NCBI RefSeq assembly: GCF_001562275.1
Contig: NZ_CP014304.1
Span: forward strand, 2,604,001 to 2,668,000
Direction: 5' to 3'
Source: Hymenobacter sp. PAMC 26628
GTDB taxonomy: Bacteria; Bacteroidota; Bacteroidia; Cytophagales; Hymenobacteraceae
DNA: 64,000 nucleotides
Shown in pieces: positions 39,288 to 47,504 of the stretch. The translations under genes were made by a program, and so were the position numbers. How positions within the stretch are numbered: position 1 is the first letter of the stretch; every line of letters begins with the position of its first letter. The notes beneath the pieces are model-generated. The model was not told where the DNA came from. It ran no database searches and worked only from the letters and a program-made list of their open reading frames with translations.

Positions 39288-40274
39288 CTACAATTCGTGC
39301 GGGGCCGACTGGGCCTGGCCCCAGGCGTCGAAGGCAGCCACGGCGGCGGTGGCAATGCTGGCCAGGGCCTCGCGGGTGAGAAAGCCCTGGTGCGCGGTAA
39401 GGAGCACGTTATCATAAGTGAGCAGCTCCGCAAACGTGGCGTCGCGCAGCGGGTCGCGGGTGTGGTCAGCGAAAAACAGGCCCGCCTCGCCCTCGTACAC
39501 GTCGAGGCCCAGGTAGCCGAGCTGGCCGCTGGCCAGCGCGCGCAGGGCGGCGGCGGTGTCGAGCACGCCGCCCCGGCCGGTGTTGAGGAGCACCGCGCCG
39601 GGCTTCATCCTGCCCAGCACCTGGTCATCGAACAGGTGCCGGGTTTGGGCGGTGAGTGGCGTGTGCAGGCTGATGATGTCGGCCTGGGCGCAGAGGGTGG
39701 GCAGGTCCACGTACTCGAGGCCGTAGCGCTGGCGCAGCTCGTTGTTGGGAAGGAGGTCTTCGCCCAGCAGCCGGCAGCCGAAGCCGTGCAGGATGCCGGC
39801 CAGTACGGCCCCGATGTGCCCCACGCCCACGATGCCCACCGTTTTACCGCACAGTTCGAAGCCGACGAGCTTGTCGAGGCAAAAGTCGTTGGCCCGCACC
39901 TGCTGGTCGGCCCGGCGCAGGTGGCGGGCCAGGGCCAGCAGCAGGGCCACGGCGTGCTCGGCAATGGCGTGGGGCGAGTAGTCGGGCACGTTGGCCACGC
40001 GTAGGCCCAGGCGGTGGGCGGCGGGTAGGTCCACGTTGTCTGTGCCGGTGGCGCGCACCAGCACGTAGCGCACGCCGTGCGCCCAGAGCTGCGCCAGCAC
40101 CGGGGCCGACAAATCGTCGCTCCCAAACACGCTGACGGCCAGCGCACCCTGCGCTAGCGGCACGGTCTGGTCAGTCAGGCGCTGCTCATAATACTGCACC
40201 TGGTGCTGGCCGGCATTGGCCTGTTCCAGAAAGGGCCGCTCAAAGGCCAGCGCGCTGAAGACCATAACGTTCAT
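39288..40274 (-). CDS. ldhA: D-lactate dehydrogenase (fermentative, LdhA-like)
   Basis: 328 residues. The 2-hydroxyacid dehydrogenase blocks are VRATGTDNVDLPAAHRLGL, VPDYSPHAIAEHAVALLLAL, the Rossmann GKTVGIVGVGHIGAVLA, LLNTGRGGVLD with the catalytic Arg, GLDVYEGEAGLFFADH and LLTAHQGFLTREA with the His. The VYEGE..LFF segment is characteristic of D-lactate dehydrogenases. It reduces pyruvate to D-lactate with NADH. It is first in a three-gene run behind site G. Confidence 0.88.
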   Translation of the reverse strand: MNVMVFSALAFERPFLEQANAGQHQVQYYEQRLTDQTVPLAQGALAVSVFGSDDLSAPVLAQLWAHGVRYVLVRATGTDNVDLPAAHRLGLRVANVPDYSPHAIAEHAVALLLALARHLRRADQQVRANDFCLDKLVGFELCGKTVGIVGVGHIGAVLAGILHGFGCRLLGEDLLPNNELRQRYGLEYVDLPTLCAQADIISLHTPLTAQTRHLFDDQVLGRMKPGAVLLNTGRGGVLDTAAALRALASGQLGYLGLDVYEGEAGLFFADHTRDPLRDATFAELLTYDNVLLTAHQGFLTREALASIATAAVAAFDAWGQAQSAPHEL

Positions 40275-40333
40275 GAGCTAATAGGCTTTAGTAAATTGAA
40301 AATCAACAACTAGCAACTTCAGAAAAACGCCTG

Positions 40334-40429
40334 CAAGGTTCCGGCCCCGGCCCGGCCGGCCCCATGATAAAAATCAGGTGGGAAGCTGACGTTTGGCAGG
40401 CCCGGCGGCGGCCAGCGCCCGGTTCTTTG
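40334..40429. promoter_or_regulatory. Site G: tandem Crp/Fnr-like motifs between ldhA and a USP gene, bidirectional
   Basis: On the plus strand a perfect TGAT-aaaa-ATCA (40365-40376) is followed 22 bp on by TGAC-gttt-GGCA (40387-40398). Toward ldhA on the minus strand, ATCA is followed after exactly 23 nt by GAACCTTG (40334-40341). Toward the USP gene on the plus strand, GGCA is followed after exactly 23 nt by GTTCTTTG (40422-40429), about 30 nt before the USP start codon. Confidence 0.78.
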
Positions 40430-40460
40430 CGGGCAGGTTTCACCTCCCCTACCCCAGCTC

Positions 40461-41282
40461 ATGGCGCTCTCGCTGCTCGTGCTCACCGATTTCTTCCAGC
40501 CCGCCGACCACGCTCTGGCCTACGCCGACGCGCTGGCCGGGGCCATTGGCGCGCAATTGGTGCTGCTGCACGTGCGCCGCGACGCGGTGCTCGACCCCGA
40601 ATACCTCACCGGCCGGGTCGATAACCTGAGCCAGGAGGCGATAGACCTGGCCCTGGCCAGCCTGACCCGCGACGTAACCGCCCCCACCGTGGCCGAAGTA
40701 GGCCACGGCCGGGTAGCCGAAGTGGTAGCCGCCGCCCTGGCCCGCCACCAGCCCGCGCTGGTGGTGCTGGGCCACCGCAACACCGACGGCATGGCCGACG
40801 AGCTGGTATCGACCGCCGCGCTGAATATCCTGCGCACCGCCCCGCAGCCCATGCTGGTGGTGCCCGTGGGGGCCGCGTCCACCGTGCCGCGCCGCCTGCT
40901 GCTGGCCCTCGATGCCGAGCCTTTCAGCCTGGGCGGCCACACGGGCCTGGTGCGGCACCTCTTCGACGCCCTGCCCGCCGAGCTTACCGTCCTGCACGTG
41001 GGCGCCGACCGGGACGAAGCCACCACGGGCACGGCCGCCGCCGTCGAAGCCATTGAGCGCACCGGGCTGGTCCTCGACCTGAGTGGCGGACTGCCCACCC
41101 GCAGCCTGGTCCACGCCACGCCGGCCGGCGGCATCCTGGAGGTGGCCGCCACTGGCGAGTTTGATGCAGTGGTGCTGGTGGCGCGGCCGCGCAGCTTCCT
41201 GGGCGAGCTGTTTCACCGCAGCGTGACGGCGCACGTGCTGCTGCACAGCCCGATACCAGTGCTAGTGCTGCCGGCGGAGTAG
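40461..41282 (+). CDS. Universal stress protein, tandem two-domain
   Basis: 273 residues beginning MALSLLVLTDFFQPADHALAYADALA; the second domain starts near PRRLLLALDAEPF. The final loop is VVLVARPRSFLGELFHRSVTAHVLLHSPIPVLVLP, the same variant seen in the USPs at 14076 and 32703. It is divergent from ldhA and appears to share site G. Confidence 0.87.
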   Translation: MALSLLVLTDFFQPADHALAYADALAGAIGAQLVLLHVRRDAVLDPEYLTGRVDNLSQEAIDLALASLTRDVTAPTVAEVGHGRVAEVVAAALARHQPALVVLGHRNTDGMADELVSTAALNILRTAPQPMLVVPVGAASTVPRRLLLALDAEPFSLGGHTGLVRHLFDALPAELTVLHVGADRDEATTGTAAAVEAIERTGLVLDLSGGLPTRSLVHATPAGGILEVAATGEFDAVVLVARPRSFLGELFHRSVTAHVLLHSPIPVLVLPAE

Positions 41283-41460
41283 TTGGCTTATTCGAGACCA
41301 GCGAAGCAGGCACCTGGCTCACGGCCCCCTACCTAGGCGCGTATACTAGAGTGCCCGGCGCAGCGGCTCCCGGTTATTAGTCAGCTTTAGCACCACCGCC
41401 GGCTTTACGCTCACGGCCGGCGAGCGGGCGTGGCGCAACTGCTAGGCTCACGGGCGGGTC

Positions 41461-41811
41461 AGCCGGGCCGAGGCTGAGGTGCAGCGCGTGTTCGAGTTGG
41501 CGCCCGTGGCCATTATCACCTTTCAGGGCCCTGATTTTGTAGTCGAGCTGGCCAACGCTGCCATGGGTGTGCTCTGGGCGCGGCCCCCGGTCGAGGTCAT
41601 TGGCCGGCCCTTTTTTCGAGGCCTTGCCGGATGCGGCGGGCCAGGGCCTCGTAGAGATTTTTGCGGCGGTGCACCGCACGGGCCAGGCGCAGCACTTGTC
41701 GGAGCGACCACCACGAGCGGGGCATAACGCAGCCCGGCGGCCCACTGGGGGGAAAGCGATTTCCCAAGAGCGTTACCACCGCCTCGGCGCAGCAGTGGCA
41801 GTGGCATAGCG
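41461..41811 (+). pseudogene. PAS-domain remnant of a sensor kinase
   Basis: One frame reads VQRVFELAPVAIITFQGPDF and on to VIGRPFF, the start of a PAS domain. After a T6 run near 41610-41615 the other frame continues FFEALPDAAGQGLVEIFAAVHRTGQ. An extra T explains the shift. Nothing of a kinase domain follows and no start codon context is seen, so only a fragment remains. The surrounding gap 41283-42121 otherwise holds a short ORF on the minus strand. Confidence 0.6.
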
Positions 41812-41818
41812 GCGAGCA

Positions 41819-41953
41819 CTAGTCGCCTATAATACGGCTAGAGTGCGAAGCGGCGCTGCCGGTAGCTTGTGTCTGCTCCGCGCGTACTTGCACGTCGTCG
41901 ACGCAAAGCAGGCAGGTGAGGTACAAGGAAAACAGCAGGGCAAACAGGCGCAT
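41819..41953 (-). CDS. Very short secreted or anchored protein, DUF6660-like N-terminus
   Basis: 44 residues from MRLFALLFSLYLTCLLCVDDV, a signal or anchor followed by a short polar tail. The start resembles DUF6660 proteins, small proteins often found near metal-efflux genes in Bacteroidota, but it is shorter than typical and may be a remnant. Confidence 0.35.
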   Translation of the reverse strand: MRLFALLFSLYLTCLLCVDDVQVRAEQTQATGSAASHSSRIIGD

Positions 41954-42121
41954 CGGGGTAAGGATAGCGAACGCTGAATTGGGCATCGTGGCGTAAGGCT
42001 TCTTTGCCACGAGTGTTCGATAACTATTAGGCGCGCTAGGCTGTTCTTAATCTAAAGAAAAGCGTAAAAAGTCTCTCTTAATAAAATAAATTTAACAATT
42101 AGGCCCTTTTAGTACGCCTTA

Positions 42122-43591
42122 ATGGAAAAAAATGTGCGTTGGCCCCTGTTGGTATTCAGCACTTCCGACCCGGCGCTGAACCGGCAGATTCGGGGTGCCC
42201 GGCAGCGGGGGGAACTGCGGGAGGTAGCCTCCCGCATCTACTCCGCAGACTTAACCACTGCACCGGAAATGCTGATTCGCAAGAACTGGCTGCCGGTGGT
42301 ACAGCACCTGTTTCCGGGTGCGCTCATCAGCCACCGCTCGCAGCTGGAGGGTCAGCCCACGGCCGATGGGCACCTATTTCTGACGTATAAGTACACCCGC
42401 AACGTGACCCTGCCGGGGCTAGTAGTGCATCTGCTGGAAGGGCCGGACCCGTTGCCGGGCGATGCGCCGTTTGGGGATGGTAGCCTGCTGTTCGCGTCGG
42501 AGGCCCGGGGCCTGCTGGAAAACCTGCAACCAGCCCGCGTCCGCCAAGGCGGGGTGAGCAAAGCATTACCGCTGGAGAACGTGGAGGAGCGCTTGGAAAT
42601 GGTGCTGCGCATCCGGGGCGAAGAAGGCCTGAATGCCCTGCGCGACCAGGCCCGCGAAGTGGCGGCGGCCCTGGACTGGCCCACGGAGCTGGCGGTGCTG
42701 CAACGCATTGCCGGCGCGCTGCTCAGTACCCAATCCAGCAAAATCCTGACTTCGCCCGTGGCCCGCGCGCGCGCGCTGGGGCTACCCTTCGATGCCGGCC
42801 GGGTGGATCTTTTTACCACGCTGCTCAGTGCGCTGCACGCGGCCGTGCTACCACGGCGGCCCGACCCCGCGCCCGTAGCGCCGCCCTTTTACACGGTGGC
42901 ATTCTTTGAAGCCTACTTCTCCAACTTCATCGAAGGCACCGAGTTTCAGGTGGACGAAGCGCACCGCATCGTAGAAACCGGCCAGCTGGTGGGCGGGCGG
43001 CACGCCGACTCGCACGACGTGCTGAGCACCTACCAGCTGTGCAGCAACGGGGCTGAGATGCGCGTGGTCCCGCAGTCGGCCGAGGACCTGCTGGCCATTT
43101 TGCAGCGGCGGCACGCCCAGCTGATGCGCGCCCGCCCCGACAAGCGCCCCGGTCAGTGGAAAGAATACGCCAATCAGGCCGGCCTGACCAGCTTTGTGGA
43201 CCCCGGCCTGGTGCGCGGCACCCTGCACGAGGGCTTCAAGCTCTACCGCAGCCTGAGCGAGCCATTGGCGCGGGCCATGTTCATGATGTTTCTTATCAGC
43301 GAGGTGCACCCGTTTGATGACGGCAACGGCCGCCTGGCCCGGCTGATGATGAATGCCGAGCTAGTCAGTGCCGGCCAGTGCCGCATTATTGTCACCACTC
43401 ACGCCCGCGAAGGTTACCTCGATGCCCTGCGCCGGCTGAGTCGGCAAAGCGACCCCAGCCTATATATCCGCATGCTGAGTGGTGCTCAGCAGTTTGTAGC
43501 CGACTTAAAGCCGGACTCTTACGAGGCGGTGAAAGCGCAGCTGGAAGGTCAGAATGCCTTTACGGAAGTGTCTTCCGAGCTGCGCTGGTAA
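42122..43591 (+). CDS. Fic-family protein (AMP-transferase fold)
   Basis: 489 residues. The Fic motif HPFDDGNGRLARLMMNAEL (H-P-F-x-D/E-G-N-G-R-x-x-R) is complete. Upstream, AYFSNFIEGTEF contains S-x-x-x-E-G, which fits the autoinhibitory helix of class II Fic proteins located N-terminal to the catalytic core. The first 250 residues have a separate domain of unknown type. It probably transfers AMP from ATP to a protein target and is self-inhibited. It is a lone gene preceded by an AT-rich upstream region. Confidence 0.87.
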   Translation: MEKNVRWPLLVFSTSDPALNRQIRGARQRGELREVASRIYSADLTTAPEMLIRKNWLPVVQHLFPGALISHRSQLEGQPTADGHLFLTYKYTRNVTLPGLVVHLLEGPDPLPGDAPFGDGSLLFASEARGLLENLQPARVRQGGVSKALPLENVEERLEMVLRIRGEEGLNALRDQAREVAAALDWPTELAVLQRIAGALLSTQSSKILTSPVARARALGLPFDAGRVDLFTTLLSALHAAVLPRRPDPAPVAPPFYTVAFFEAYFSNFIEGTEFQVDEAHRIVETGQLVGGRHADSHDVLSTYQLCSNGAEMRVVPQSAEDLLAILQRRHAQLMRARPDKRPGQWKEYANQAGLTSFVDPGLVRGTLHEGFKLYRSLSEPLARAMFMMFLISEVHPFDDGNGRLARLMMNAELVSAGQCRIIVTTHAREGYLDALRRLSRQSDPSLYIRMLSGAQQFVADLKPDSYEAVKAQLEGQNAFTEVSSELRW

Positions 43592-43603
43592 GGCGGTAGA
43601 CTA

Positions 43604-44473
43604 AGAGGCTATCCAAATAGGCAATTGTACCACGTTATTCGGGCGCAGGCAAAACGGAGCACGGCGAGGTAGTTTTCGGGCTTTTTGGCCCAGCGGGTGA
43701 GCAGGTGGCGGAAGCGGTTGCGCCAGGAGTGGGTCCGCTCCACGGCCCAGCGCCGGGCTTTCTGGCCGGCTTTTTTAGCCTGGACTTCTTCCCCACGCGG
43801 GCGGATGTGGGCCGTGTAGCCCAAGCCGGCCAGCAGTTCGCGCACCTGTTTCGAGGCGTAGCCGGCAGCCAGGCACAGCCCCTGCTGCCCGCTGCCCGGT
43901 GGGCTTGCCGGGCCGCTTCGGCCTGGGGCGGCACGCTGGCCCAGGTGCTCTCCACCAGCTTCCCGTCGTGGCGGTTGGCCCCGTCGAGCACCAGCCCCAC
44001 CGGGATGCCCCGGGCCTCCGTCAACAGGCTGCGCTTGACGCCGCCGTTGCCGCGGTCCGTGGGGTTGGGGCCGGTTTTTTTTTCCGCCCAGCGGCGCTTT
44101 GTGCAGCGAGCCGTCGAGCGCCATCCACGCAAAATTCAACCCAAGCAGCTCGTCGTAGTCGCCCAGGGCCTCGTCCCAGCGGCGGGCAAATACGCCGGCT
44201 TGCACCCACTGCTGGAACCGGCTGTGGGCGGTACTGCTTTGGCACAAACCGGTTGCATCCAGCGCTTTCCACTGGCAGCCCGTGCGCAAAACGAAGAAGA
44301 TGGCGCTCCGCGCGTCCCGGTCCGGGATGCGCGGCCGATGGCAGCCCAGCGGGTGGGCCTTGCCCACATGCGCGGGCAGCAGGGGCGCTAACCGCGCCCA
44401 AAGCGTGTCTGAAATCGTGAATTCTTGAACTGTCGCCATTAGCCAAAGTTAATCCCCTATTTGGATAGCCTCT
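43604..44473 (-). mobile_element. IS5-family insertion sequence (first of an adjacent pair)
   Basis: Inverted repeats GAGGCTATCCAAATAG lie at the two ends (43602-43620 and 44457-44475). The element begins just after the Fic gene and abuts another IS5 element whose ends are related. Confidence 0.85.
43609..44439 (-). pseudogene. IS5-family transposase with two compensating frameshifts
   Basis: The N-terminus (MATVQEFTISDTLWARLAPLL) and the C-terminus (LCLAAGYASKQVRELL, later WAVERTHSWRNRFRHLLTRW) share one frame. The middle (KTGPNPTDRGNGGVKRSLLTEARGIPVGLVLDG) is in another. The first shift coincides with an A9 run (plus-strand T9, 44075-44083); the second is near 43890. The adjacent related transposase needs no shift, so this copy is broken or mis-sequenced. 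Confidence 0.75.
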
Positions 44474-44479
44474 TAGAGG

Positions 44480-45349
44480 CTATCCTAAAAATAAGAGGGA
44501 GTGTCGCCAGACAGTATTGGCGCAGGCCAGGTGCAGGAAAGCTTCGTAATTGGCCACTTTCTTTTCCCAGCGGATGAGCAAGCGACGGAAGCGGTGGAAC
44601 CTGGCCCGGGTGCGTTCGACGACCCAGCGGCGGGCGCGGTAGCCGGGCGGGCGGCATTTGTCGGCTTCTTCGCCCCGGCCCAGGAGGTGGACCCGGTAGC
44701 CCCATTGCGCGAGCAGGCGGCGGATGGCTTCGGCGGCGTAGCCCTTGTCGGCGCAGCAGCCGGGGGCAAAATCGCCTTCGGCCGGCGGCGGCAGCACGGG
44801 TATCGCGTCGGGCACGGCGTGCACCTGGGTGACTTCGTGCGCGTTGGCCCCGGTGACGGCCACGCCGATGGGCAGGCCCTGGGCCTCGGCCAGCACGTGG
44901 CGCTTGACGCCACCCTTGCCCCGGTCGGTCGGGTGGGGGCCGACGGCCTCGCCGCCCAGCGGGGCCTTGGTCTGGCAGGCGTCGAGGCACTGCCCGTCCC
45001 AGTCCAGGCGGCCTTCGGCTTGCAACTGAACCAAGCCGCTGGTCCAGCGCTGCTTGAACACGCCGGCCAGCGTCCACTCCTGGAACCGGTCGTGAACGGT
45101 GGCGGCCGCCCCCAGGCACCGGGGCAAGGCTTTCCACTGCATCCCCGTACCCAAAACATAGTACCTGGCGAAAAACATCTGGCGGTCACAGGCCCGGGGC
45201 CGGCCCCGCCGGCCAGGGCCACTGGGGGCGTCCGGCAGCAACGGCTCGACGGCGGACCACACGGCTGGCGAGGGCAAAAAATCAGCGTGAATCGTAGCTT
45301 CGTAGTCGGTTGTAGTCGGTTGTAGTCGGACGCAACGGGAAGCTTGCAA
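44480..45349 (-). CDS. IS5-family transposase
   Basis: 289 residues in one frame. LDACQTKAPLGG carries the first Asp region, TDRGKGGVKRHVLAEAQGLPIGV the connecting strand, CCADKGYAAEAIRRLL the second Asp and RRWVVERTRARFHRFRRLLIRW the Glu region. The real start may lie downstream of the annotated ATG, because the first 20 codons cross a 10-bp tandem repeat. The protein looks intact. Confidence 0.82.
   Translation of the reverse strand: MQASRCVRLQPTTTDYEATIHADFLPSPAVWSAVEPLLPDAPSGPGRRGRPRACDRQMFFARYYVLGTGMQWKALPRCLGAAATVHDRFQEWTLAGVFKQRWTSGLVQLQAEGRLDWDGQCLDACQTKAPLGGEAVGPHPTDRGKGGVKRHVLAEAQGLPIGVAVTGANAHEVTQVHAVPDAIPVLPPPAEGDFAPGCCADKGYAAEAIRRLLAQWGYRVHLLGRGEEADKCRPPGYRARRWVVERTRARFHRFRRLLIRWEKKVANYEAFLHLACANTVWRHSLLFLG
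45302..45329. repeat. 10-bp tandem repeat in the transposase N-terminus
   Basis: The unit GTAGTCGGTT is repeated nearly three times. As the unit is not a multiple of three, loss or gain of a copy would change the upstream reading frame of the transposase. Confidence 0.7.
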
Positions 45350-45430
45350 GGTGTGGTAACCCCAAAATTCTCGCGTCTGGCTACAACTTCCTTATTTTCC
45401 GGATAGGCTCTAAATTAACTAGTAGGAGAA

Positions 45431-45600
45431 TAGACTTGTTCCCGAATAAGAAATGGCTGAAAATTTGCGTCCCTTTGGGCAACTGGGTGGGCTATTTGGC
45501 TTGGCCAAGCCAGTATCCTCAGGTTCTTGGAGCAGCTACCGTTTCTGGCTCCAAATACGGCTTGGAAAACATTCGATTTCTTATTGGGGAACAAGTCTAT
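45431..45600. mobile_element. MITE-like element with long terminal inverted repeats
   Basis: About 24-bp imperfect inverted repeats (AGACTTGTTCCCGAATAAG at the left and a matching copy at the right) enclose about 120 bp with no gene and are flanked by TA. The size and structure fit a non-autonomous miniature element mobilised by an IS transposase that is not in this window. Confidence 0.65.
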
Positions 45601-45638
45601 AGCTTAAGCCCGGCAACTGCCAAGCCCATAAATAAGGC

Positions 45639-46317
45639 TTACGCTTGGCCAGCTTGGGCAGGGACCAGGAAGGCTTGGATATCATGCACAGTAGCCTTCG
45701 CCGAGCGGCCCAAGCCAATCAGCGTCGCGGAGGCAAAGCCCGTCCAGCTGCCGTAGCCCACCAGCCACAGGCCCGGCAGGGCCGTCGCCCGGGTGCCCGC
45801 CGTGGTTACCCGGCCATCGGGCTGCACTACGCCCAGGCCCGCCAGCAACGAGAGGGCCGGCCGGAAGCCCGTGCACCAGATTACCGCGTCCACGGCTTCT
45901 TCGTGCCCATCGGCCCAGACCACGCCCGTGCGGGTAAACCCGGCAAAGGGCCGCACGCTGCCCAGCACGCCCCGGTCGCGGGCCTCCTTCACCGAGTCTA
46001 CCATCACCACATTTCCCAATGACGGCGGCGGGGCTGGTGCTTCGCTCCCCTGCGCGTGGTAGCGCTGCGTAACAGTACGCGGCCATCCACGTCATCGGGC
46101 AGCAAGCGAGGTGCTCTTTCCGTGACCCACGTGGTGCGGGCCACCCGCGAAACTTCGGCTAGTACCTGCGCGCCGGAGTTCCCGCCGCCCACCACCAGCA
46201 CCCGCTGGCCGGCGAAGGACGCAGCTTCGCGGTACTGGGCCGAGTGCACCCGTACCGCGCCCACTTGGTCGGGCCGGGCCCCGTCCTTCAACTCGCAGGC
46301 GATAAAACCCGGAATGC
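45639..46317 (-). pseudogene. FAD/NAD(P)-dependent oxidoreductase (flavin monooxygenase-like), truncated and frameshifted
   Basis: The remaining part starts near [12 protein letters not shown] and has the second dinucleotide motif [17 protein letters not shown], then [11 protein letters not shown]. The frame then changes between about 46020 and 46070 and continues [31 protein letters not shown] and [18 protein letters not shown] to 45639. The N-terminal FAD-binding third is gone: coding similarity stops at a perfect fold-back palindrome starting at 46318. It is related to ArsO/CzcO-like monooxygenases and is not functional as it stands. Confidence 0.75.
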
Positions 46318-46408
46318 CCCTACGTACAATATGGCAAACTACTGGACGCACCCGCGCCCAGACCTTCGCGGCGGGTGCGTCCAGTAGTTTGCCATATTGT
46401 ACGTAGGG
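46318..46408. repeat. Perfect 38-bp fold-back palindrome with 15-nt loop
   Basis: Arms 46318-46355 and 46371-46408 are exact reverse complements (starting CCCTACGTACAATATGG), and pairing extends further with one bulged C. It lies exactly where the oxidoreductase coding sequence is cut off. It is far longer than a terminator needs and lacks a T-tract. Confidence 0.85.
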
Positions 46409-46471
46409 CATGAACTTGGTTGTAAGTTAGGTAGCGGCGGCGCAGGCCACGGCATGCCAGCTCTTCGCGGC

Positions 46472-47416
46472 CTAGCCCATATAGGTGGCAAACCAGTCCA
46501 GTATCTGCGCTGGCTCCCGTTGGAAGTACGTGTACCCGTCCCAGCGTCGGGTCGTCCCTTGAATCCAGAACAGCTTTTTTGCATCGCCCGGAATGTTGTC
46601 GAACATCGCTTGCACGTCGCTGGGGGTCGTCATTAAATCGTCGTGCACTTGGTACAGGAACGTGGGAATCTGGATGAACTTAGCCGCCTCAACCGGCGAT
46701 AAATCGTCCAGCTTGAAACTGGTGATAAGCTTAATTTCGTGGTCTAGCTCATCGATACGCTCCGGGATGCCAAGCCTTTCGAGGTCTCTTTCCAAGGTTG
46801 CCCGCACCGACAGCGGCTGCACGCCTACGAGGCACCGCATCCCTTTGAAGTAGTCGGGGTACTGTTGCATGGCGAATAGGGTAGCATTGCAGCCCAGGCA
46901 GCGACTGAACAGGCCCACCGTCATTCCACTCAATTCCGGCCGGCTCTTCACATATAGCAGCGAACCGATGACCTCACGAGCGTTCACGATGCCGGCACTG
47001 CCCAGGCCATTGCCAACATTGCTATGCCCAAAATTGCGCAGGTCGTACGTCAGCACATTGTATCCGGCATCGTGCAGAATTTGATAGTCCGGGAGGAACT
47101 TCACTTCGAAGTCGTTGCCCGTCGCGGCAAAGAGTGATTTTCACGGCTCTAAATGTGACGCGAGTCCGTAGCGGTTGAATCCCATCGGATGATTGACGAT
47201 GAGGAGTTTACGTGACCCTTCACAGGGGATAAACCACGCTTCGATTGACACCCCATCCAAGGCCGGAAACGAGACGCTTTCAAAGTCGAAGTCGTAATCG
47301 GCCGGGGTTTCCAGAATAGGTGAGCGCATCGGATAGCCGACGCTCTTGGCGATGTCTTTAAGTGTTTGCTGAATTTGCGCCTCACGCTGGGCACTCTGTT
47401 TCACTTGCGTTTCCAT
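46472..47416 (-). pseudogene. Alpha/beta hydrolase, interrupted by an in-frame TGA
   Basis: The frame starts at METQVKQSAQREAQ (47416), runs to FNRYGLASHLEP, meets TGA at 47141-47143 and continues KSLFAATGNDFEVKFLPDYQILHDAGYNVLTYDLRNFG to 46472. A TGG Trp codon would restore the protein of about 314 residues. The nucleophile elbow reads GLFSRCLGCNA, suggesting Cys rather than Ser as nucleophile; the oxyanion HPMG and a late FLYQVHDDLMT acid segment are present. An AraC gene is next upstream, its likely regulator. Confidence 0.78.
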
Positions 47417-47504
47417 CGGAGAACAGTACGGTAGTGGGTTGTCCCACAAATTTCCGGCAGTCATCCAAACGGATGCTTGCAAATTTCAACGCAATACTTG
47501 CACG

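Larger units (their letters stand above)
44474..45411 (-). mobile_element. IS5-family insertion sequence (second of the pair)
   Basis: The ends are imperfect inverted repeats, GAGGCTATCCTAAAAATAAG on the left and its counterpart GAGCCTATCCGGAAAATAAG on the right. The element abuts the preceding IS5 copy with no spacer. Confidence 0.82.

Noticed and set aside
45302..45329. Tandem repeat considered as a CRISPR fragment
   Set aside because: The unit is 10 bp with no spacers; it is a simple tandem repeat within a transposase gene. No other repeat-spacer pattern was seen in the window.
8188..47143. TGA read as tryptophan (two genes have TGA where TGG is expected)
   Set aside because: Other genes such as the CheB and IS3 OrfA genes end properly at TGA, and TAG and TAA interrupt other genes too, so recoding does not explain the pattern.
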